Positions 1-14,000 are shown, counted from the first letter of the stretch. The stretch is 64,000 bases of DNA from Synaphobranchus kaupii (GCA_029718625.1 CM056391.1:6598536-6662535), one strand, 5' to 3'. Notes: generated by a model from the letters alone, not told the origin. Made by a program: numbers and translations.

Positions 1-1919
1 TGTGTATTATTAATTAATCTTAATTAATATTCAGGGATTGTGGGCTCACACTGTTGCTAGACAAACATTGATGTGCATCTGCCAGTATCTATATGTGTGT
101 GTGCACACGTATGTGCTTGTGTGTGCGTGTGTGTGTGTGTGTGCGCGTGTGTATGTGTGTGTATGTGTGTGCGTGCGTGTGTATGTGTGTGTGTGCTTGT
201 GTATGTGTATGTGTATCCTGGATCAGCACAGTCTATTAAAAATAATATTTTGGGTAACAATGAGGATCCTGCTCCCGGGGTGGGGGGAGGGACACGGAGG
301 GAATCGTTGCACATAAGACCGCCCTGGGAGAGTTGGAATGACAGTTAGGAGCTTGAGGAGTCGCGCCCTGAAGAGGACGTGGCACCCTCTTTCCTGCTAC
401 CGGCCGAAGGGGCTGTAGCGTTGATTCTCTAGCGGTTGCTACACGGGGGGAATTGAATTGCATGCAATTGGCTACCAAATTGGGAGAAAAAAGGCAAAAA
501 TCAGGAAAAAAAAAGAAAAAAAGCTGTTCTGGGTTTACTCAGTGCAGTTATCCAGCTAACTCAGTAATCCTGGGTTTACTCAGTGCAGTTATCCAGCTAA
601 CTCAGTAATCCTGCTTCATAGTATACCCCCCCCCCCCCAGATGACTTTTGAGACAAGCCAGGGAGTGACAGGGAACGCTGCCCCCCTGTGGTGACTCAGC
701 CGAGTGCGGACACGCTCGTCACATCCATCGATGCCTACCCGCATTGACCGAACATCATCGGAGGTTCCGACGGTACCATCAGGTACCACGAGTGAGAGAG
801 CCAGCGGGCCCAGCGCAAGCCACAAGCCGCGCACGGGTATCAGCAGGCCCGCGTCCGCGCGGGAGTGCGCCAGCCGCGAGTACCGCGGTCACGGGATCCT
901 TTCAACCGGTCGCACGCGGCACCGTAGCCTCCAAACAGCCAGGCTTTTCTAAAAAGCGTTAGCAGAGAAGAAATGTTACGCCTTCCTCGGCTAAATTAAG
1001 TGGCACCGGCAAGGTTTTCAGCGATCGGTGAAAGGGAGAGGATGTGAAGCCGTCGCCGAAGCAGCAAAGCAGAGAGAGAAAGCTCACAGACAAAGCGCCT
1101 GCGTGGGCGGTGGCTGTAAATCACTACCCAACGTGTTTGCATTTCCCAGCACATACAAAAAAATATAAATAAATAAAAAAACTAATTTGCATTCACTATT
1201 CAAAAACGGTCGAGAGCGACCAGAACAAGCCTGAGAGTAGGACACCATGGCAATATTAATCGGCCAACAAAAGCAAGGGTATTAAATAGGTGGCAGGTAA
1301 CCTTAAAAGTGATGATGATAAGTCCTACATCTCTGTCAGACTTTTGACAAAGACACAGGGGCATGCTGGTAATGGAAAAATTCTGATCGAGTCAAAATTC
1401 ACGCGGGCATAAATCGCTCTCGACGATTTCTCGCGAAATGCGCGCCCATATTAGGTTAATGCAGCTTATAAGACACTGGTGGTTTTTTCCCCCATCCATT
1501 TCCAGAGGATTTGGTAATCTCTCACTCCCTCACCCATCTCCCAAATTGGATTTACCGGCAGAGCAACCTCCGCCATTTCACAGCCTATTTTGCACTTCCC
1601 TTGCATTGCAGCCGGGGCGCATTGGAAACGCAAAGCTAAATCGGGAAAATTTACGGCGCCTTTAATCACACAAATCCAGTGGCTCTGTTGCATTGTTCCA
1701 CAGAAGTGCCGGCACCTGGTCTGTTTCCAGATCCCCGGAGCCGTAGTCATGCTGAAAAACGCGAGCTGTCGACGGAATTAAACGCAGAATTCCGTCGCTA
1801 AAAAAAAAACAAACAAACAGCTAGCAGATCAAATGCGTTTCCACACCTAACCACCCCCCCCCTCCCATTCCCCTCCCACCCCCCCCCGCGCTTCCCCCGT
1901 TCCGGGACGGAAAACCTAC
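1..1919. other. dpy19l3 intron, no coding exon seen
   Basis: Contains a TG microsatellite (about 97-215), two part copies of the inverted-repeat element described at 38287-38840 (521-626), a poly-C run (627-640), a GC-rich stretch (680-960) with only meaningless open frames, an AT-rich stretch (1140-1200), and a unique stretch (1430-1800) ending in a perfect 10-bp-arm hairpin (1770-1797). Confidence 0.7.
97..215. repeat. TG dinucleotide microsatellite
   Basis: Imperfect (TG)n with CG and TA interruptions. The Cys/Val or His/Thr-rich open frames across it are artefacts of the repeat. Confidence 0.95.
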
Positions 1920-2002
1920 CTAATCCAGGTCATCAGTTCCACCGTGTCCGGGTCGTAGAATTCCCGAAGTTCGGAAACTTCCTCCATGAGTTTGGGCCAG
2001 AA
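1920..2002 (-). CDS. dpy19l3: dpy19l3 coding exon, last one in the window
   Basis: Residues 535-562: [20 protein letters not shown] then [17 protein letters not shown] is highly conserved across DPY19L3/L4. Acceptor ttccgaag (weak pyrimidine tract), donor TTAG/gtaggt. The remaining C-terminal exons were not found at 1-1919 and must lie to the left. Confidence 0.95.
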
Positions 2003-5000
2003 CTTCGGAAGCAGGAGAGGAGAAACAAAGATCAGTGAAACAAGAGGAAAAGGGCTCTGGGCATGAGAAAGCTATACACAATGCACCCATCGCACAACAC
2101 TGGCAGCTTAACAAATCGACAAGACGTGAGTGCGTTCACACTTAATGTGAAGCCCCATTTCTTTCATGTACGTGATTAGCGCACTTGCCGCTCGATGCTA
2201 AAAGAAGGAAATCTGACACGTCCTCTGTTCATTTAAGGAAATTAAATAGGGGAATGTTCCTGTGCCACTTAAATAGCTAAGCGTGACCAGTTGTGTTCAC
2301 GTGCAGAGATACCGGCGGATGCCTCACCTTGTAATAAAGGTAAGCCAGAATAACAATCGGAATGGCGTATCTGATCAGCTTTAGCTATAAAAAAAAACAG
2401 AATACAGAAAATTAAAAGTATACCATTTAATATGATCAACCTTTCATTTAAAAGTATTTTGACAACATCGCCATCTGGTGGCAGTGTTTGGTTATTTTTA
2501 ATGTGACGCTTAAAAGCAATGCAGCGAAAAGTAAACCTTTTTAAGATAAGGAATGTGCTGCGTGTTATTGTGCTGTATGTATGTGACATTGTATGTCAAC
2601 ATTACCTTCGGCATATTGCGGTTATCTACATACAAGACGGGCCACATCACGACGTAGACACTGAACATGGAGAATGACTTTACCTTTGTCTGAGACTGAC
2701 AGTGGATCACCTTCAGGTAGAGAGCCCACAGTTCCTTACCACATATGCCATAGGCCGCAAAGGCGCACATGTGGCCAGTCCAGAGATATTTCATTCTACA
2801 GAGAGAGAGGGAGCGAGTGAGAGAGAGAGGGAGGGGGAGAGAGTGAGAGAGATGGCAGGAGAGAGAGAGACAGAGGGGGGAGGGAGAGGGAGAGAGACAG
2901 AGAGAAATGGAGAACGGGAGATAGAGAGTGAAAGAGAAAAGGAGAGAGAGATAGAGAGAAAAACGGGGTAGACAAAAAGGGCAGAGTAAGAAAGTGGGAC
3001 ACATGACGGCAGTTAATACCGTTTCTACGGAAACCTTTACTCACATATTCTAAATTCCACCGTTCATATTGTGAGCGAGAAACTGAACCTACCTCATGGT
3101 GCTTAACGCAAGGAGGCCAAAAAACACTGTGTGCAGCAGATTATAAGCCACGTCAGGCCGAATGGCGATTATCTGTTCCTCTTTCTGTAAACGAGCACCG
3201 CTCGAAGCGCTGAAATGGAAGACCGAAATGTAAGAATAATAACTGTAATGGCAGTAACAGTAACAGTGAATGGGAATAACACGTATGTAATGTACTACAT
3301 GCAACTGCTGTAATACCTGGGAGGAAATGTGCGAACAGATCATTGTGATTTGATGTTATTTTCAGAGCTGTTTGGAGAGGTTAGACTGCTTTAGCACTGA
3401 GGTTGCAGTGAATAGTGCCTCAGAAAGCCAGGGGCTCAGAGGGAAGATAACACTTGATGGCTTTAGAGCAAAAAACAGCCTCTCTGAGAACGGGAAAATT
3501 GTAAGTAATAAGAGTATTATAGAGAGTCAGAGAGTCTACAAGCATCAGTGGTCAGAGCAGCAGTGTGGAGCAGTGGTCAGAGCAGCAGTGTGGAGCAGTT
3601 GTTATAGCAGCAGTGTGGAGCAGTGGTTAGAGCAGCAGTGTGGACCAGTGGTTAGAGCAGCAGTGTGGAGCAGTGATCAGAGCAGCAGTGTGGAGCAGTG
3701 GTCAGAGCAGCAGTGTGGAGCAGTGGTCTGTGGGGCAGTGTGGAGCAGTGGTCAGAGCAGCAGTGTGGAGCAGTGGTCAGAGCAGCAGTGTGGAGCAGTG
3801 ATCAGAGCAGCAGTGTGGAGCAGTGGTCAGAGCAGCAGTGTGGAGCAGTGGTCAGAACAGCAGTGTGGAGCAGTGGTCAGAACAGCAGTGTAGAGCAGTG
3901 GTCAGAGCAGCAGAGTTTTGGGGTCCCACCAGGGCGTACCTCAGGTTTCTAAGCCCCACCATCAGTAGCATCAGCAGGAGCACGCAGAGAGTGCAGAGAT
4001 AGGGGTACACCAACAGCGTGCCCGCTAACCGCTCAAACGTGTCCAGGGGCAGCAACCCAAATGCCTCCTCACACAGGTACAGGTTTGCATCAAAATCTCT
4101 GAGGGAGAGGAGGTCAGAATGAGGTCAAGGCAACGGTCAGGTCGCACAACTGCAGCGACAACCTGTTAGGTGCAAGAGATGTGAGCACACCCACCTTGTG
4201 GAGCCCAAGCCAAACTTCGCCTTGATGAACTTGAAAATATGTTCGTCGGACCTGAGCTGCAGGGCGGTCTGCAGGGGGAACGGAACGTGACGTGAGAAGC
4301 GGAGCGGCATTGTTGGGTTTACAGGTTTAAAGGTCGGGCGTTCTGCACAGCGGGAAGCGTTGCAAACGCCAGGGAGGAGAGCAGCGGAGAGATTTAGGGG
4401 GGTGGGGGGGGGGGGGAGGGGGCTTACCTTGGCTAAAAAGTTGATGGCGAACGTCAGGCTCAGGACGAGCAGAGAGTGGAGCAGCAGCTTAGCGAGTCGC
4501 GGCAGGAGCCCTCCCACCTTCACGTCCGTCTGTCAGGATCAAAAACAGCCCAAGTGAACACAGCAGCGCCCTCTAGTGAATCCCCCGTTTGTCCTTCGCT
4601 GTGACTTTACAGTTAAACGCAAGTGGGCGTTTTCTCGCTTAACAAACACAGTTTGGCGAGTTCAGCAATCGCCGAGATTAGCTCCCCAAACTCCGTTTGT
4701 GAAGAAAAAAACCCCACAAAGAATGTGTTTGTAAGTCAAAGGTAAGGATTAATGTTGATTGAATCCGGGCCGCTGTGTCTCATGTTTATTTGCTTATGCG
4801 TGGGCGGTTTACCGCGCTACTCTTTATACACATTATCTGTTTACACAGCTGGCTGTTGACAGAAGCGGTTCAGGTGAAGTACCTGTTTAGAAAAGTACGA
4901 CAGCAAAATCACCCCCCCCCCCCCACCCGCCACCAGCAGCCACTGAAATTCCAGTTCCTTCAGCACCGCCACACTGTCACCACACCCACTGAAAAGCCTC

Positions 5001-8000
5001 TTTTATACTTCACCACAGGACACTTTCCAAAAGTGCCACTCGACAAAAATGAAGGTGTCGCACGACGTTTGGCGTTTATACTTTGGCGAAGGCCTGCCGG
5101 GAAGGTTCTGTTGTCTCTATGGTAACGAGACGGCAAACTCCCGACCATTTGTTTACATCTGAAAAGTAAACTGTCCAATCGACAAAGTATGGCCGTGTCC
5201 GCGACAAAATTCTAGAGGTGCACAACATTGAGAAAAAGCTGAAAATACGTCATTTTTGTCGAGAGACACTTGTCGAAAGTGTGATGCGACAAAGTATCAA
5301 TTAGGCTTAACTTAAACAGAGCAGCGTTAGAGACAGGATGTCAGTGGGTAATTTACAGAAACGATTTGGGTTAAGTATCTTTGGGTTAAGTATCTTTGGG
5401 TTAAGTATCTTTGGGTTAAGTATCTTTCTGAAAAGGCTCCTTCCCCAAACCCCCAGCCTATGTTAGGTACAGGATGCCAGATAATTGTAGCGTTGATGAC
5501 CACATTATCACTTTCACTGGTGTGTGACAAGCAGACTTTATCGAACAGACCTGTGGACAGGGTATGAAATCAAATTTTTCACCCACTGGCCAGAGTGGCT
5601 TGTGGATTCTAAAAATCACCAGCCATTTTCAACATTTTACCAGCCACATTACCTTTTGCAATATAACACAACCTGGTTGGTTACCAGCCAAAGTGGCTGC
5701 TAGAGTAAAAATCTTACTAGCCATAATCAGAATTTTACCAGCATTTGGCTGGTGGCGGGTGTTAATTTCACACCCTGTCTGTGGCTCTGAAACCAAAGCC
5801 CCACGGGCGTGGCTGGCACGACCTTAGCAATGACTCCGCCCTTACCTGAAAGTGCCTCACGAAGAGAGCGGCCACGATGAAGCTGAGGACCAGGGAGCCG
5901 AGGATCATGGGATTGCAGAACTGCAAGGCCCACACCGTCAGGAGGCTGGTGGCCTGCACCAGGTACAGCGAGGTTACCTGCCGAGTGGCCAGGAGGGGAG
6001 GAGAGGGTTACGGTCAGGGCCTCTCAGAGAAAAACTCACCCGTGTCAACATCTCACCAGAGCTCTCATGGTCCAATCAACAAGCTGGTGAGTGCTCCAAC
6101 ACAACCAGCTTGGATAAAACAAGGACACATCTGAACCAGTAACACAAAATTATGTTGCATACGTGTTGTATATGTGTGATTTTAAAATGTGTATTATGAA
6201 GAGCCTACGTGCCACACCTTTTTCCAGCCTGCCTCCTAGCCAAGTCTTCAGGACCGCAATGGAAATAAGTGATGTGACTTTTTTGCAATATCCTGACAGA
6301 TTAAGTACCACATGCATTGCATATTTGTGTATTGTATTTTAATTCATCAAATAAACAAAGCCAATCAATCAATTTCACAGCCTTAAGCTGCAAAAATAAC
6401 ATTTCTTCATTTAGCAGCAAAATGATTGACTAATTAAGCAGCACTGCCCCCTGTTGAAAGGTCGAAATGCTGCACTCTTTATCATAGATGTACACAAAAA
6501 ACAAGCCACCCGCACATCAGTGACTTGGAATCTTTGTCGAATTAGAGTCTTTGTGAGCTGCCAGATGCTTTTCATTGGCTTTGACTCTGTGACACACTGC
6601 CCCTGATGAATTATGCACAGGAAAAACCTGATAACAGATGAGCTTTTACCTGCACAGGTGAGATCAGGTCTAGACTGTCCAGACCAAAGATGATGAGCGC
6701 TTGGACCAACAGGATGAACTGATTGAACTGCCACGTCAGGCAAAAACACAGACTGGAGAGGAAGACCAGCCACAGAACCACTTTCTGTAGAAAGAGGAGA
6801 GACCAGTAACAGAATAACTTTCTGTAGAGGAGAGACCAGTAACAGAATAACTTTCTGTAGAGAGAGGAGAGACCAGTAACAATCTCTTTCTGTAGAGAGA
6901 GAGAGAGACCAGTAACATAATTACATTCTCTAGAGAGAGGAGACCAGTAACAATCACTTTCTGTAGAAAGAGAGAGACCAGTAACATAATTACTTTCTGT
7001 AGAGAGAGGAGACCAGTAACATAATCACTTTCTGTAGAGAGGAGAGACCAGTAACAGAACCACTTTCTGTAGAGAGAGAGAGAGACCAGTAACAGAATCA
7101 CTTTCTGTAGAGAGAGGAGAGACCAGTAACAGAACCACTTTCTGTAGAGAGAGAGAGACCAGTAACATAATCACTTTCTGTAGAGAGAGAGAGAGAGAGA
7201 CCAGTAACAGAATTACTTTCTGAAGAGAAAGGAGACCAATAACAATCACTTTCTGTAGAGAGAGGAGATACCAGTCACAGAATCACTTTCTGTAGAGAGA
7301 CCAGTAACAGAATAACTTTCTGTAGAGAGAGGAGAGACCAGTCACAGAATCACTTTCTGTAGAGAGAGAGAGACCAGTAACATAATTACTTTCTGTAGAG
7401 AGAGGAGAGACCAGTAACAATCACTTTCTGTAGAGAGAGGCGATACCCGTCACAGAATCACTTTCTGTAGAGCGAGAGACCAGTAACAATCACTTTATGT
7501 AGAGAGAGGAGAGACCAGTAACATAATCACTTTCTGTAGAGAGAGGAGAGACCCGTCACAGAAAAACTTAACATAAAATAGTCATAGAACCACTGTCTAC
7601 ACAGGCAAGGTCAGAAACAGGGAATGAACTTTATTAATGCAAATGTTAGGTAGGTATATACAATGCCTTGCACATTTTTTTACTGTATTAATTATGAAAC
7701 ATTGACATTTAGTTCCATTTAATATTTTATTTAATATAAATATTTTCACTGAAACTCAAAATGAATGCTCAAATGTCACAATGGATTTATGCTAGAAAAT
7801 ATTTTTAAGAAAAATATGAAAAAAATTAAATACGCTGTTTTGATAAGTATTCAACACCTGTGCTCTGGAAGCTCCAAGTTTACACAGATATATTATTTCC
7901 CTGGCGAGGACACAACCGCATAACCACTGGCCTGTACCATTAAAGCAACTCACATTTTCTGAATATAAACTCAGCATCATAATAACTATGTGGATGGATC

Positions 8001-11000
8001 ATTGGTCAGGCTGTGAATCTGAACGAAATATGAATCTGAACTAAATTAAGACTAAACATTATACGCAAGTTATAGATAAAGTAATACAAATGCATATGTT
8101 AGGAAAAGGGTACAAAATAATATCCCAGTGTTTTTAGCCTATTAGCAACATACGCTAATAGTTGCGTATGTTGCTCTGCGTAAGAGCGTCTACTAAATGC
8201 CAATAATGTAATGTAATGGAACCATCCATTACATTACATTACTGGCATTTAGTAGACATTCCTATGCAGAGCAACATACGCAACTATTAGCATTTTTACA
8301 CAGTATCCCTTTATATAGCTGGATATGTGCCAAGTGTCCTACCTGGAGAATCAAACCTACAACCTGTGGGTTACAAGCCCAGTTCCCTGCCTCTACACTG
8401 CCACCCACCATCCCAGGGAACGCTGTTCAGTCAATGATCGGGAAGCAAAAGCTGCATCACACCACCCAGGTACCGCCTAGAAAAGGCCGTCCTTTAAATC
8501 TCAGCCTTGTGAGGGAAACAGGAGATGCCCAACAATCTCTTTGGAGGAGCTACAGATTTGAGAGACGAACAGTGGGGCAAAGGTGAACAATATCAAGAGC
8601 TCTGTATAAAACTGGCCTGTAAGGGAGGGTGGCAGGAAACAAGCCGTCATTCAAAAATAACCGTCCCAAAGCACATCTGGAGTCAAAGCACCCAGCTACG
8701 ATGTCGGAAAAGGTTTTTTTTTAAGCCAAAATTCAAAGTGCTATGTGTGGTGGAAAAATAGCACTGATCTAGACACAGCAACCCTGTGTGCTGGTGGTAG
8801 CATCATGCTGTGGGGGAAGCTTTTCATCAGCAGGGTCTGAGCAGCTTGTTAAAACTGAAGGAAGAATCGATGGGGCAAAATACAGGGAAATACTGCAAGA
8901 CAACCTGCTTCAAGCTACTTAAAAAAACTGAAGTTCACCTTTCAGCAGGACAATGATCCCAAGTACCAGACCATCTAGCAACATGAGAGTGGCTTAACAG
9001 TCAAAAGGCAGAGGTGTAAATCCAACTAATTAGTGAAATCAGCTGGCTAAGTCTATGGGTGGAAGAAACACATGGTAGGACGTATACTTTAGGTCCCCTG
9101 GATTTCCACCACTGCCAAAAGGTGAATGTCCTACAGTGGGCCAGTCAAAGTCCTGATCTCAATCCCACTGAAAATCCATGGCACTATTTGATGAAATAAT
9201 GGCTTAATAATAATAATAATAAAAAATAATAATTCATCAAATCTGCCTAGAAGAATGGGCAAAATTCTGTCCCAAACAGTGTACAAAGCCGGTAGATGCT
9301 TAACCCAAGACTGAAAGCTGTTAATGCAGCAATAGGTGGTGCTAGGCGCACTACCGAATATTAAGGTGTGTGGTATGATTACTTATGCAAGCATCATATT
9401 TCAGCTTTTCATTTCCTTTAAAATATCTACCGACAAACAACCAATTTTTACTTAGAAAATTTACTGTTAGAGCACATCGGTTTACAATAAAAATAATGAT
9501 TGGAAAAATATATGTAAGTATCTTTAGTAATCGTGAAAAACGTGATAATATTGAAGGGGCCTGAAGACTTGTGCAAGGCAATGCACAAGCTGCCTTGATG
9601 CATGTTTTTTTTTTGGCTTTAGACAAAGAACCCCCAAGTGCCCAATATCAGCCACTGTAAAGCCAGGGCAGGTTGTCAATAACCTCTGTAAGTGTCTAAA
9701 ATGTCCTTCATTGCACGTAAAAATACTGTATGATCCAATGAAAAACACACTCTAAAACTGAAACAATATATAAAAATCTCCAGGAACTGAACTATCCCTT
9801 TAAGAGTACCGCTGCACTGGGAATGTTAAAAAAGGCCTTGTGTCTTGTTCACAATGAAAAAAAGATTCTATTTGTTAGCGAGACTGCAGAGAAAATCTAT
9901 AACTCAACTGTTGGTAAATGGAGATTTGTTTCATGTCTACTACATCCCTTCTGAAGTACAACAATAGGTTTACTTCATGTCAGTAGCTGAACTTTATAAA
10001 GATGAGTTTGGAGGTGGAGGATCTTGCTGAGAGTGTAACTACAGGATCTTTCTCACTATGATCTTTATAAAGATGAGTTTGGAGGTGGAGAATCTTGCTG
10101 AGAGTGTAACTACAGGAACTTTCTCACTATGATCTTTATAAAGATGAGTTTGGAGGTGGAGGATCTTGCCTAGAGTGTAAGTACAGGATATTTCTCTCTG
10201 TAATCTGCATAAAGACAAGTGTGAAGCGGGCTCACCTGTTGTAGAGGTTTCAGCTGAGGCCGCAGGTAGCAGGTGATGGCGGCGACTTGCAGAGCGAAGA
10301 AGGGCAGAGACCAGTTCTCCCTTAGAGAGATGGTGAACTCCACCCGCGTGGTGTCTACTCTGCACGCAATCAGAGGTAGGATCAGCTCCATATGCCTGCT
10401 CTGCGCTGCGTGATGTAAAAATGCTGAGACTCGCGCTCTCTCTTCCACACAACAGAGATGATGCTAAACGCATGTGACACTACTGCTGCCGCTGTTCACT
10501 GAAGCACAAACCCAATCTCCACCAGGAGAACGGGAGCGGCGCTTTCTAGTGATCGCATCTGCTCCATGTGGTGTGTGTGCGTGTGTGTGTGTGCGTGTGT
10601 ACATTCAGGGCCAACTACTAGTGTTTTTTGAGGGAAATTGTCCTCTTGATGGTGCACCCAGTGAACGTTAAATCTGATTAACCTGTAGACGATGTGTTGT
10701 CAGTGATTTCCTGTCGAATTTAGGTGAATTTAGGCACTGCTGAGATTTACCCACTGATAAGGTACTAAGTAAATTTTCCTGGAGACCCACTTGCTGATGA
10801 TGTCACAGGTGATTGCAACGCGTGAGATTTACCTGTTGAAGACGTGCCAGGTGAGCGTAATGCGTGAGATTAACTTGTTGGTGTTGTGTCAGGTGAGCGT
10901 AACGCGTGAGACTTACCTGTTGATGATGTACCACGTAGCGCTTAGCGCTCCTGCCAGCCACGAGCCGCTCAGCACCCAGCTGGTGATGTAGAGGGCGATG

Positions 11001-14000
11001 ACGTACACCGCTTGCAGAGCGAATACCGTGTAGATGTAGAAGTACACAGGCTGCAGGTACTCCTGCAACGGCCATGGAGCAGTCAGGTCAAAGAGCACCA
11101 GTCAGGTCGCATCGCAGGAGTGAGCTCAGAGGCTAGCAGGGCATTAAATTACATTTTTCACCCACTGGCCAGAGAGGCTTGTGGCTTCTAAAAATCACCA
11201 GCCATTGTCAAGATTTTACTAGCCACATTACCTTTTACAATAAAACACTACCTGGATGTTTGCCAGCCAAAGTGGCTGCTAGAGTAGACAATGTTACCAG
11301 CCACAATCCCACAAATCAAACTTTTACCAGCATGGTAGCGGGTGTTCATTCCATAACCTGATCGCAGGAGTGGAAAAGTATCATGTTCCGTGTGGGAGGG
11401 CTGAGATATAGTGCCTCTTACCTGGATGGGGAGTACTCTGTACAGAATGCTCAGAAACACTTCCTGGTAGATGTTCATTCGCTGCAGAAGATTGATGGTC
11501 CTTCGTGATTCGGTGACGTTGTCATTAATAAGATCAAAAAGACCTGACAAAGGACAGACACCATAGATATCACACCATCATCACTCCACATCGTACCATT
11601 TAATGTATCAGTCCCTGTATAGCATGATAGCGCTACATCACACAATCCCCAGTACAGTGCATTCTGCACACCGCGATTACTACACATCTGTAAGCACTAC
11701 ACACTGATAAAATCCATGTTCATCCATGGATCAGTGTTCATCCAAACAGCCGGTAAGAATGAGCTCGGTTCTTAAGCATACACTAAGCAGTATCACTGCC
11801 TCGCTGGAACACTAAGTAAGCTGTATTCGCAGCAAAGATTTTGGCGGGTGTCGATAATGTCATGGCGACGATGTCTTGGTGACAGATGTTTTGGGTTCGT
11901 ATGGAGACAACAGAGGTGGTAGAACTTTTCACACGCGGTACAGGACTGTGTGTAGACGCTTGGAAACGGTACATAGATCGGTTGTGGTTTTTATTTAATT
12001 TGGTTTATTTGAAAGGGACAAAGCACATTAATAACATTTCTGTAAATGTGCTAGAGCTAGCCAGGGGGAGCTCATTTTCATCTGCAGTCCCTGGACTACA
12101 AGTCTTTGGACTGCCAGGAGGAAACCGGGGTACCCGTGTACGTAGGATGTGGGTGGGCCTGGACTCGAACCCAGAAACTCCTCCTTGTGCTTGTGAGGCA
12201 ACAGTGCTATTGAGCCACCGTTCAGCGCCGCCCCCTTTTTGTCAAACCACTCTGTTGCTAAGGAAACGTAACAAACAGTTCTCTCAATAGCTCTTGCGTT
12301 GCGTAAGCGAGAAAGGCGACCAGCAAAGTGGCCTGAGCCACGTAATGGCTGGCCTCACTATTAAGACAAACCACTTGCCCGTACGTTCCACTATTAAAGG
12401 GGACCACTCACCGGCCAAAGCAGTGGTTTGGAGAGAATTAAAGCACTCTCATCGCAGCACTACACGTAATGACATAACCGAGTCCAAACAACAGGTCAGC
12501 GAAAACGAGGCTGCTTTTTTGCCCTTAAAAAGTAAAAAGGAAACTCTCAGAGGGCACAGTTCTTTTCTAACTGTACAAGCAGAACCCATGAGTGCTCATC
12601 TCACCATATGTTTAGTGTACAAAGATTAATGACCGTACCCTGCTGAATGGATGGAGCCTCCAACATCTGTTTATAGTAGGAATAGTACAAGCCGCATTCT
12701 GTCCGGAAGGAGATTTCACGCTCGACTTCCTGAAATATAATAGGGGCTGTAATAAAAAAAAGCTGAAGAAAACAGAATACAGAATCTTTTCTCCATTTAA
12801 AAAACATTTAAAAAAAACAAAACATACACCAGAGGTGTCCACCTTTGAGGTGCACCCACAATGCAATGCTCAGAATGCGCTTCAAACATGCAGAAAGAAA
12901 ATGCAAGACCCCCCCCCCAAAAAAAAACACAGTGAAAAAATAACACAATAACATTTTCCACAGGGCCCACGGCTAAATATTCAGAATTGATATATTTTCA
13001 GTGTCATGTGTGCACAGGGTAGCAACAGATATACATAATCAAAGTTCTCAAAGACCGTATTATTTGCATCTGCCAAGCCTCTGTGCTGCCTGATGGTTCA
13101 GAGAAGCCTTAACTATTTTCACAAACCCTGGTTTCTGCAATCCAAGTTCACGGATAAACAGAAAAAGAAAATCCAATTTTGAAATCTGACAGTGTCTGAA
13201 AATGTAGCCGTCCTCAATCGGCCGGAGATGAGATGACTTCATCTCGGGCGTTGCTCACCTCCAGATTCGAGAACCACAGCAGGTTCTCGTGTATGGAATA
13301 TACACACCAAGAATGAAAGGATCCAATTAAGACAGCCAATGCCACCCCTGTTGCCATGGCTACGGCCTGCCCGCGCGGAGCCGGAATCGGCGGGAGAACG
13401 TTCCGGCAGTCTGCTCCATCGCCGCGCCTTTTCATCGCTACATTTTCCGAAATGTCCTCGCCCCGCACGAGTCCCCGACAGTTTTCCAGCTCGCTTTTCC
13501 TCCTTTTCCGCACGCCCATGTCTCCGGGACAGGTTCGTACGAGCCTCCTGGTATTCCTCTCCTTCTGTGAGGTCATAGATCCTACTGCATATTAGTCACA
13601 GAGTTTCCTCTGCACAGACAGGCTTTCGGGAAGTCCCTCATCAAGCTGAAATCAAATTTTCCCAAAACAAATCTCCTCTGTTTGTTTCATCCCTGTCCAG
13701 GACTGAGTCCCTAAAACTGCACACAGCTTTATAAGGTACGAAAGAAAAATGAGACGGGTCTAACAAGGGGCGGAAAACAGGAGAGCTCTCCCAAGCGCCC
13801 CAGATCTGGAGTCCTGTTCAGCCAGAGTTCGGTGAGCAGAGTGAGTGAGTTATGGGAAGAGGAAGGGGGTAATCTCCATGGCTGGTGACCTCTCTCTGTG
13901 ATCACATAAACCCTGCCTGGAACATTATTTGGAAAATTCTCAGAAGATTATTTATTAAATTTTTTTTAAAGCCTGGATATTTTAAAACAAGAGCTGCTAA

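Noticed and set aside
616..962. GC-rich open frames on both strands near the left edge (72-82 codons)
   Set aside because: No conserved motif, not matching the expected DPY19L3 C-terminus, no splice sites in phase.
3372..3893. Plus-strand 173-codon open frame with [10 protein letters not shown] repeats
   Set aside because: Translation of the 25-bp minisatellite inside a dpy19l3 intron.
6736..7249. Minus-strand open frames resembling repeated membrane segments ([11 protein letters not shown])
   Set aside because: Translated junction minisatellite; the similarity to the real exon is explained by its duplication, not by a separate gene.
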